Source: a virus. Taken from it: a stretch of DNA of 23,090 nt. The position numbers and the translations under genes are program-made. Position 1 is the first letter of the stretch. Every line of letters begins with the position of its first letter. Shown one piece after another: positions 19,901-23,090 of this stretch. Under the pieces are notes generated by a model, which was not told the DNA's origin, did no database searches, and saw only the letters and a program-made list of their open reading frames with translations. The stretch is taken from the IMG/VR virus record IMGVR_UViG_3300010354_000692, positions 1 through 23,090 of that record. The stretch is one strand, 5' to 3'.

Positions 19901-22900
19901 TGGGATTTAACAAGAGCTAAATTTTTAGAATTTTCGGGCGGTGATGTAATTTATAGAAGTACTACTTGGAATAAGTTATATGAATCAGCTAGCATAGATA
20001 TTTACGAATGGGTAGAAACAAAATATCTGCCTAGCGAGTGGGATTCTTTATCAGGAACGGAAGAAGGATTCGCTCAAAATATTACAGGAACTTCTAAATA
20101 CGGCAACAGTGTTTATAGTGTTAAACAAAAGTATGATTCTGCAAGTCAAAGTTTTACAAACACTTATTATTACTGGGTAAAGAATACTTCGATTATTCCT
20201 AATGTACAAGGAAGAAGTTTAAGTGCAATAGATGTTTCCAAATTAATTGCTGATCCTGTAGCATATGGATATCCTTGTTTAGCGTTTTTAGGTACAGATA
20301 GTTTTAATCTTGTCAACATTCAAAATTATTTAGAAAATAATGACATAGTCCTTTCGATACAATATTGGTTGGTAGATAATCAAACTCAAAATTATCACAG
20401 TCAATGGAAAATTATAAGCGAAAATGCAGGGACTTCTATTCCTTCTTTTATAGAAGCTAAATGGATCAATAGTCTTGTAGGTAAAGACGAAAAAAATAGA
20501 CTATTACCTAATTTAAAATTGCCAGGGAAAATACGTTATGGAATTGAAGACAGACCTAGGCAAAGTATGTTTATTAATAGAATAGAAGCAGTAAAAGAAA
20601 TTATAGAAAGAGTAAATCAAGTTTTAATTAAAGAATTAATTGTAGACGAATTTGATCTTACCGATTTAACTTTATCAGAACAATCGCCATCTATAATAAC
20701 AGGTAAATGGGATAAAGTAATAGATTTTGAAACCGAACTAAGATTTATAGGTATAGCTTTCTTAGAACAAGCAGTGCTTTCTCCAGTAATTGTAGATGGC
20801 AAAATAATTGATGCAGAAATTATAAATCCAGGGTACGGTTATATAAATGCACCGTATATAGATGTAAAAGGACGAGGAATAAATGCCAACTTAAAAACTG
20901 TTTTAGACGCAAATGGCAGAGTAATTGATGTAGAAATAATTGAAACAGGCGAAGGATATACTTCAGATACTACCTTTTTTGTTAGACCCTACAGAGTTTT
21001 AGTAACCAGTGACAGTTCTATTCAAGACAAATGGGCAATTTATTCTTGGAACAAACAAGACAAGATATGGGAACGAGTGCGCAATCAATCATATAATGTT
21101 AATAATTATTGGAATTATGTTGATTGGTATTTGGAGGGATACGATCAATATACTAAAATTGATAATGTAGTAGAGAATACTTATCAACTAGCATTTTTAC
21201 AAGACAATATAGGCTCTACAGTAAAAGTACAAAATGTAGGAACCGGAGGTTGGATATTATTAGAAAAATTCAATGATTCTATCACTATAGATTATACTCA
21301 AAATTATAAACTGATTGCAAGACAAAACGGAACTATACAGTTTAGTAAAACTTTGTATACTTTTAAAAATACAAATTTAGGATATGATGGTTCGTTACAC
21401 GACTCTAACATTTACGATTTAAGTGCATTAGAAGAATTGAGAATAATTCTTAACACTATTAAAAATAATATTTTAGTAGATAATTTACGACCTGAATATA
21501 TTAAATTATTTTTTGCATCTCTTCGATACGTGCTAAAAGAACAAATATATGTAGATTGGGCTTTTAAAACAAGTTTTGTAAAGGCAACACATCATGCCGG
21601 AGAATTAAAACAAAAAGTTAATTACAATAATGATAGCTTAGAAGATTTTGAAAATTATGTAAAGGAAGTTAAACCTTATAGAACAAAAGTAAGAGAATAT
21701 GTAAGTGCATATAATAAAGTCGACAATGCCAATCATGCAGTTACAGATTTTGATTTGATACCAGTTATAGATTCTAGTACAAAAATTTCGCCTGTTGATG
21801 TTAGATTAGATGATAATGGTGAGATTTTTAGTACCTATTCTGATATAGAAACTTATCCTTGGAAATTTTGGTATGATAATATTGGTTACAAAATTACTGA
21901 CTTAATTATTGTAGATGGAGGATCCGGGTATATTAGATCTCCATTAGTAAAAATAATTGGCGGTTTCGGAGTTGATGCAGAAGCTAAAGCTTATATAAGT
22001 AATGGTAAAGTTACACGTATAGAACTCATTAATAAAGGAAAAGGATATTTAAAAGCACCTACAGTTATAATAGATGGCGGTCTTAATGTAGGCGGTGTTC
22101 AAGCAAAAGTTGTTGCAGTTATTAATGAAGGGCTTGTGAGGTCTAATAAAATATCAATTAAATTTGATAGAATTACTAGATCATATTATGTTACAGAACT
22201 TGAGGCTTCGGCTCAGTTTACAGGAACAGGTAACAGATTACAATGGCCCTTACAATTCAGTCCTAGAAATATTAAAACAATAAAGAACGGAAATGTTTTG
22301 CCAAAAGTTACAATTAATAATGTAGATGTTTTAAGAAACAATTTTAAACTTTCTACAAAAACATCTACAAATAAGGGATATACAAGCTATTCTGGATTAA
22401 TTACATTTTTAGAAGCACCACCAGCTGGTTCTACAATATCTGTTACTTACGAAAAAGATTTTAATCATTTATCAGCTGCTGATAGAATAAACTTTTACTA
22501 TAATCCTGTAAAAGGTCAGTTAGGCAAAGATTTATCACAGTTAATGACAGGTATTGATTTTGGTGGTGTAAATATATCAGGGTTAGGGTTTGACGTTAGT
22601 AAGGGTTGGGATACTTTACCGTGGGTTGATGAAACATGGGACGGATTTGATGCAACGTTTAATGATGAAATAGTAAGGCTTAACGCAGATAGTTCACAGC
22701 AATATGAACATGAACTAGAATATATTCCTACAGTAGGTACTGAGATTAATGTTTATCTTAATGGACGTAGAATAGATGATCCATATTTTAATCTTTATGA
22801 TGGAATTACAGTACAACCAAATGGAAAACTAGTTGCCCCACAAGGTACGTACATGCAGACTTGGGTCGGTGATGGGGAAAATAACATTATTGTTCTGCCT

Positions 22901-23090
22901 AATTTAACTAGCAATCCTCCATTAAATTTAAATGAAGGCGATGTTTTAATTTTTAGAAAAAGCTCAAGTGACGGTAGTTTTGCCCCAGATCAAGATAGTT
23001 ATGATACTCAATTATCAGGTGGAAATTTATCTTATACTTCTGCTACTGGTTTTAGTCCCGACGACATAGTTTTAGATGGCGAAGGATTTA
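10976..23090 (+). CDS. Giant modular virion protein (at least 4038 residues, runs off the window) in the gp7 position
   Basis: A single open frame runs from the ATG at 10976 to the right edge without a stop: 4038 complete codons, end not seen. The start shares one base with the gp6 stop, and GGAG lies about nine bases upstream. It starts MADQEEPNLPIGINEERKSV and has no signal peptide. Visible modules are a conserved N-terminal block (residues 98-155), a cupredoxin-like fold (178-270), a long marine-phage core (about 640-1500), CBM5/12-like modules, a seven-repeat FG-GAP propeller (2175-2885), and GxGY repeats (3270-3339 and 3639-3717). The gene order gp25-gp6-X matches T4, where X is gp7 (1032 residues, peripheral wedge), but I see no direct residue similarity to T4 gp7. 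I infer a baseplate-peripheral structural and possibly surface-binding protein. Very large ORFs here are, from memory, known in marine T4-like phages; the exact domain mix is not checked. Confidence 0.93.
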   Translation, partial: MADQEEPNLPIGINEERKSVNLLPKYYRTNTNSKFLDATVDNLTQPGTVKKLNGFIGRQNGKAVKASDIFVSASDTSRQNYQLEPAAVIKDEFENITFFKDYLDYINQIKIFGGNVDNHERLNEQEFYSWNPQINWDKFVNFQNYYWLPYGPDPISVVGQQQEIISTYTVNLVNDGDNLAYVMSPDGLTRNPTITLFRGQTYRFEINSPDNPFSFKTARTTDNLNRYSTGISSNSVSVGTITFTVSVNAPDVIFYCSEADANAGGAIHILDIEENTFLNVETDIIGKKSYSIPTNNISLSNGMKLKFEGNVTPEIYSDGYWYVEGVGSAIRLISDQDLDIISSYSEEKELLFDDTAFDKDPFSTASAFPINKDYITINRASPDRNPWSRYNRWFHQDVIIASAQSRNQLAEFDQSARANRCIIEFDAGLKLFNFGHKAKKNVSLIDTFTTDIFSTIEGSLGYNVDGIDLVDGMRVLFIADTDRLVKNKIFKVNFIEVIVPSRQIEFDASIVDKDNNILNFNNEHGLTSGQQVFYLNNGNANISGLLNRKLYYVSVISATKIKLFTDKLLTFEVDIFDIGSGQHKVELFQGKRRQINLTEEPDIDPILNETVLIEQGLQNQGQMYYYDGETWKLGQVKSTVNQPPLFDIFDSEGNSFGDLLVYDSSTFSGTKLFSYKIGTGNVDSVLGFALSYKNINNIGDIVFDFNILSDSFTYKSLAVVKSLKIDIGFLKVISDLDNFNYTNGWTKCQVANVQPIVRIFKNSNLVNDFPVDVYDNTDDLNDLDVKVLVNGIRLKKEDYTIQDGVVRKFVRLNTDVGLDDVVTLRCFASQNKNDKGYYEIPVNLQNNPLNNALESFTLGEVIDHVGSIADNNNEFVGEFPGKGNLRDLSNVSGYGTKFLQHSGPLNLSLYHLTQKSFNLIKALEKSSLDYGKFKRAFLSAASTSDITTDTRQHVDYILEKITKDQPKSLPYYLSDMFAFVGSNRYEFVVRDSRIKIYPLTTNFNLDNLSNRAVYVYLNDQHLIYEKDYEFGTEPFINLLIDLAENDKVQIYEYESTDGTFCPPTPSKLGIYPKYEPKKYIDNTYLTPTEVIQGHDGSITIAFGDYRDDMLLELEKRIFNNIKIKYDSDIFNIYDFIPGYERSISYSKVEVDNVIASLFFQWTSNINQDYTKQLEWDSENSFTFNYRDNYAPDGTDVPAFWRGIYKWFLDTDRPHTHPWECLGFTLQPKWWNEVYGPAPYTKDNLILWDDLRQGIIREPGKPITINTQFVRSILTERCPVDEEGNLISPLSSNFVSGYIKPTAEGYYTFGDQGPVETAWRRSSYYAFALIQTALLLKPNKVLATCLDRSRVNRNLTNQLVYSHTNLRIKLKDIIMPSTVKSSARIFTSGLINYIVDYVNSDITSLLENYVYDLQNLKNNLSSKLGGFTTQNKFKLLLDSKSPTSVGGVFVPTDNYKIALNTSSPIKKITYSGIIITKFADGFEIRGYIQTQPYFVYFPYRLTDKVIRVGSISESFVLWQTGKNYIAGKIVNYNGEYYRVKTSHETDENFNPELYAKLSGLPQTGGREAVLRKNWDTKNPQKLTYGTKFRTIQEVVDFIQGYGAYLESEGIILEEYNANLKTVINWETSIKEFLFWTTQNWAEGSAISLSPAADLLTLKLDRCVVNDVKDPFYGYNIFKVDGSILDDSFTNVSRNESNFNLRPINTNQGIYGAVLYLVQKEHILILDNTTLFNDVIYDVEPGYRQERIKVIGYISSAWNGGFNVPGFIFDNATISNYEPYVDYNLGDIVKYKEFYYSAKSRITGSSEFVSKEWVRLDEKPVAKLIPNWDYRAEQFTDFYDLDTDNFDSEQQRLAQHLIGYQNRQYLENIIKDDVSQYKFYQGMITEKGTQNVLSKLFDVLSADEQDSLTFNEEWAVRVGEYGAIDSFNEIELKLDEKEFKLSPQPVELVQIKDPSIVDFVYRQTPSDIYIKPVGYNNNPFPTSNQEKYLRSPGYVRYEDVKIYADNLQTATLNGVSSFNEGDYVWCAFENKEWNVYRFTKNTFIPTFIEYENNILTITCDKIPDINIGDFIAIKQTSSLDNFYTIKNIIGRKIIIEAVISGWINPFTEYNTILTFKFISSRIDNIDKANEHLPSNIKENELLWVDNNGLGLFTTYKNNKIFDREEFDNTGASLNYKFGNKVSITKNGNIAAVTTNDNVLIFNRSGRGYSWQQIQTITPNTDIASAIELNFGVETAFSPDGEWLAISAPTASFVKSRWVGEFNRLSSYSLSDIVQVKNVHFSAKQGYTFVNDGSSLYDVNKFNQDWVPAYLIPTDISKPASGLNRQGYVNIYKKQSGNNRYIFNSSFVSPNPTDNEKFGSKLEFAKQGEEYVLAVSSLGYNNNQGRVYLFRYGTTETDSTVSLWQMDYDRNYVGLYNPLNQYYAGDIVFRAHLSVTAGSFVVGKSYIIETLGTTNFTLIGASSNTMGDLFVATGVGTGTGTAYEPDLYDEFLFYRCLADQDPAPMETNSSAWEVIEDPNVLGFFPQQIQDNTITDANLDVYPSTNQNVESVLQGDLFGYDVRMSEDGLKLIISAPAADHANHTNYKGRFRTNQRYDVNDVVYHNGFYYAYKRSFDSSLPSAFVSADWRLLDYDIFDPNNVYNIGDIVYYNNFLWKAKTKIYGDGSTINLTTQDWEVQPNPIDPNTGKVFVYEYNGESFVLVDTLGSQNLKINTKERFGESIAISATGNYLAVSSILTDEAQLDQGRVLVFESSTSTFSKIQDLYSIQKEPREKFGMFIDFMNDDQTLVVFSVNGDVSNETIFDSRETYFDSKTLKIVDVLKDTGRIDIFDRYYSTFIYGESLTSSATNDVNDSYGRTIAVGNNTVLVGAPTDDDYEVDAGKVYSYTKPNRLCWEVKDVEKHIASANKIKKAFLYNKVNNNIVAYLDVIDPLQGKIAGIADQELRYKTYFDPAFYSVGNQTVNVDTGLNWTSSHKGMLWWDLTRAKFLEFSGGDVIYRSTTWNKLYESASIDIYEWVETKYLPSEWDSLSGTEEGFAQNITGTSKYGNSVYSVKQKYDSASQSFTNTYYYWVKNTSIIPNVQGRSLSAIDVSKLIADPVAYGYPCLAFLGTDSFNLVNIQNYLENNDIVLSIQYWLVDNQTQNYHSQWKIISENAGTSIPSFIEAKWINSLVGKDEKNRLLPNLKLPGKIRYGIEDRPRQSMFINRIEAVKEIIERVNQVLIKELIVDEFDLTDLTLSEQSPSIITGKWDKVIDFETELRFIGIAFLEQAVLSPVIVDGKIIDAEIINPGYGYINAPYIDVKGRGINANLKTVLDANGRVIDVEIIETGEGYTSDTTFFVRPYRVLVTSDSSIQDKWAIYSWNKQDKIWERVRNQSYNVNNYWNYVDWYLEGYDQYTKIDNVVENTYQLAFLQDNIGSTVKVQNVGTGGWILLEKFNDSITIDYTQNYKLIARQNGTIQFSKTLYTFKNTNLGYDGSLHDSNIYDLSALEELRIILNTIKNNILVDNLRPEYIKLFFASLRYVLKEQIYVDWAFKTSFVKATHHAGELKQKVNYNNDSLEDFENYVKEVKPYRTKVREYVSAYNKVDNANHAVTDFDLIPVIDSSTKISPVDVRLDDNGEIFSTYSDIETYPWKFWYDNIGYKITDLIIVDGGSGYIRSPLVKIIGGFGVDAEAKAYISNGKVTRIELINKGKGYLKAPTVIIDGGLNVGGVQAKVVAVINEGLVRSNKISIKFDRITRSYYVTELEASAQFTGTGNRLQWPLQFSPRNIKTIKNGNVLPKVTINNVDVLRNNFKLSTKTSTNKGYTSYSGLITFLEAPPAGSTISVTYEKDFNHLSAADRINFYYNPVKGQLGKDLSQLMTGIDFGGVNISGLGFDVSKGWDTLPWVDETWDGFDATFNDEIVRLNADSSQQYEHELEYIPTVGTEINVYLNGRRIDDPYFNLYDGITVQPNGKLVAPQGTYMQTWVGDGENNIIVLPNLTSNPPLNLNEGDVLIFRKSSSDGSFAPDQDSYDTQLSGGNLSYTSATGFSPDDIVLDGEGF
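11267..11440 (+). other. Conserved N-terminal block of the giant protein
   Basis: Residues 98-155 are aromatic-rich: FFKDYLDYINQIKIFGGNVD, HERLNEQEFYSWNPQINWDK and FVNFQNYYWLPYGPDPI. The dense Trp/Tyr/Asn/Gly pattern suggests a folded docking segment, possibly the part that anchors the protein to the gp6 ring given that gp6 is encoded just upstream. The docking role is inference; the composition is seen directly. Confidence 0.5.
11505..11790 (+). other. Cupredoxin-like beta-sandwich domain with lost metal ligands
   Basis: Residues about 178-270 follow a plastocyanin-like pattern that recurs in marine phage structural proteins: NPTITLFRGQTYRFEINSPD, then NPFSFKT, then GTITFTVSVNAPDVIFYC and ADANAGGAIHILD. 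In metal-binding versions the first motif is HPF and the last is Y-Y-x-C-x-x-H-x-x-M-G-G. Here the first His is Asn211; in a gapless alignment the Cys position is Ser257 (Cys256 is one residue early), the second His is Asp and the Met is Ala. It is probably a structural sandwich that binds no copper. Confidence 0.6.
14430..15480 (+). other. Marine T4-type conserved core of the giant protein
   Basis: Residues about 1152-1500 contain FFQWTSNINQDYTKQLEWDS, PAFWRGIYKWFLDTDRPHTH, PWECLGFTLQPKWWNEVYGP then APYTKDNLILWDDL, GPVETAWRRSSYYAFALIQT, and LSSKLGGFTTQNKFKLLLDS. From memory these match large structural proteins of T4-like cyanophages and related marine phages; I cannot run the search. The segment has no catalytic signature that I recognise and is best read as virion-structural. 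Confidence 0.5.
15515..15650 (+). repeat. CBM5/12-like module 1
   Basis: Residues about 1514-1558 of the giant protein: LWQTGKNYIAGKIVNYNGEY followed by YRVKTSH. This fits the chitin-binding type 3 / CBM5/12 pattern W-x-x-G-x-x-Y-x-x-G-x-x-V-x-Y-x-G-x-x-Y-x-A/V. It carries the leading Trp (W1517), but the terminal Trp of the family is not obvious (AKLSG at that place), so it may be degenerate. Confidence 0.55.
16298..16429 (+). repeat. CBM5/12-like module 2
   Basis: Residues 1775-1818: YEPYVDYNLGDIVKYKEFYY, then SAKSRITGSS and the terminal EWVRLDE with W1811. The Y-x-x-G-D-I-V-x-Y core, the aromatic FYYSAK strand and the closing Trp follow the module pattern. The leading Trp is replaced by Tyr. 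Confidence 0.6.
17738..17893 (+). repeat. CBM5/12-like module 3, inserted in propeller blade 2
   Basis: Residues 2255-2306: WVGEFNRLSSYSLSDIVQVK, then the strand HFSAKQGYTF and the closing QDWVPA. W2255 and W2303 frame the module. It lies between the LAISAP strand and the GYVNIY strand of blade 2. The Gly of the usual GD is replaced by Ser (LSDIV). Confidence 0.55.
18197..18520 (+). repeat. CBM5/12-like module 4, split by a nested cassette, after blade 3
   Basis: Residues 2408-2515: the first half is LYNPLNQYYAGDIVFRAHLS and the second half is DEFLFYRCLADQDPAPMETN followed by SSAWEVIED with W2509. If the segment 2434-2480 is removed, the two halves read as one module (GDIVF then FYRC then W), so the nested cassette appears to sit in the loop between the two central strands. 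Confidence 0.6.
18275..18415 (+). repeat. Nested phage cassette (about 46 residues) inside CBM-like module 4
   Basis: Residues 2434-2480: AGSFVVGKSYIIETLGTTNF, TLIGASSNTMGDLFVATGVG, TGTGTA. This is the recurrent phage structural-protein motif of the type V-G-x-x-Y-x-I-x-x-x-G-T-T-x-F-T-x-I-G-A-S-x-N-x-x-G-x-x-F-x-A-T-G-x-G-x-G-T-G-T-A, familiar to me from many tail and fibre proteins. Its function is unknown to me. By a rough hand count it is slightly richer in G+C (about 38%) than its surroundings. Confidence 0.7.
18722..18862 (+). repeat. CBM5/12-like module 5, inserted in propeller blade 4
   Basis: Residues 2583-2629: RFRTNQRYDVNDVVYHNGFY then YAYKRSFDSS and the closing ADWRLLDYD with W2624. 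It follows the IISAP strand of blade 4, the same point of the blade as module 3 in blade 2. The Y-x-x-x-D-V-V-Y-x-x-G-F-Y-Y-A core is close to the family pattern. Confidence 0.65.
18860..19006 (+). repeat. CBM5/12-like module 6, tandem with module 5
   Basis: Residues about 2629-2677: FDPNNVYNIGDIVYYNNFLW, KAKTKIYGDGST and the closing QDWEVQPN with W2671. This is the cleanest match of the set (Y-x-x-G-D-I-V-Y-Y-x-x-x-x-W-x-A ... W). It directly follows module 5 and leads into the GKVFVYE closing strand of blade 4. Confidence 0.68.
20783..20990 (+). repeat. First pair of GxGY beta repeats
   Basis: Residues 3270-3339 hold two copies: VDGKIIDAEIINPGYGYINA with PYIDVKG, and ANGRVIDVEIIETGEGYTSD. 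The pattern G-x-[IV]-x-x-[AV]-x-I-x-x-x-G-x-G-Y-x-x-x-P is common in phage structural and fibre proteins and predicts short beta-strand units. Function unknown. Confidence 0.65.
21890..22126 (+). repeat. Second pair of GxGY beta repeats
   Basis: Residues 3639-3717 hold two further copies: ITDLIIVDGGSGYIRSPLVK with IIGGFGVDAEAKAYI, and NGKVTRIELINKGKGYLKAP with TVIIDGG and VQAKVVAVI. These are closer to the common phage form (GSGYxxxPxVxIxGG...AxAxA) than the first pair, which lies about 900 bases upstream. Confidence 0.7.

Noticed and set aside
20846-20860. TATAAATG late-promoter-like match
   Set aside because: It lies inside the coding sequence of the giant gene at the GYINAP motif with no start site nearby, and is explained by the codons.

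Overview
This is an AT-rich piece (roughly one third G+C by eye) of a T4-like myovirus genome of the marine type, resembling phages of cyanobacteria or SAR11. The evidence is a contiguous set of T4-type baseplate genes next to a divergent late-sigma gene (gp55) and the start of a gp47 recombination nuclease gene. The sequence alone does not fix the host. I see no tRNA, CRISPR array, insertion sequence, attachment site or convincing terminator.

Layout. Bases 1-1112 read leftward: gp55, then a 52-residue ORF coupled to it by ATGA, then the first 49 codons of gp47. Bases 1113-1187 form a divergent control region. It holds a perfect-consensus host-type sigma-70 promoter facing gp55, and a T4-late-like CTAAATA box facing right that touches the -35 element of the first promoter. 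From 1188 to the right edge everything reads rightward and is tightly packed: tube-cap-like gp48, gp53, an 832-residue hub-type protein, gp5 spike, gp25, a 52-base gap with two late-promoter-like boxes, an enlarged gp6, and then one open frame from 10976 off the end of the window.

The last gene is the most remarkable content. It has at least 4038 codons with no stop and fills more than half of the window, in the place where T4 carries gp7. Its visible modules are: a conserved N-terminal block; a cupredoxin-like beta-sandwich whose metal ligands look lost; a long marine-T4-type core; several CBM5/12-like (chitin-binding type 3) modules; a seven-repeat FG-GAP beta-propeller with four of those CBM-like modules inserted in its loops, one of which itself carries a nested 46-residue phage cassette; and two pairs of GxGY-type beta repeats. 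This looks like a baseplate-peripheral protein that may contact host-surface glycans.

How the genes work together (inference from families). An early promoter makes gp55, which redirects host RNA polymerase to late promoters. One such promoter appears to lie back-to-back with gp55's own promoter and to feed the baseplate operon. gp5, the hub protein and the gp48-like cap form the centre of the baseplate; gp53, gp25, gp6 and the giant protein form or decorate the wedges. The gp5 here shows no lysozyme domain.
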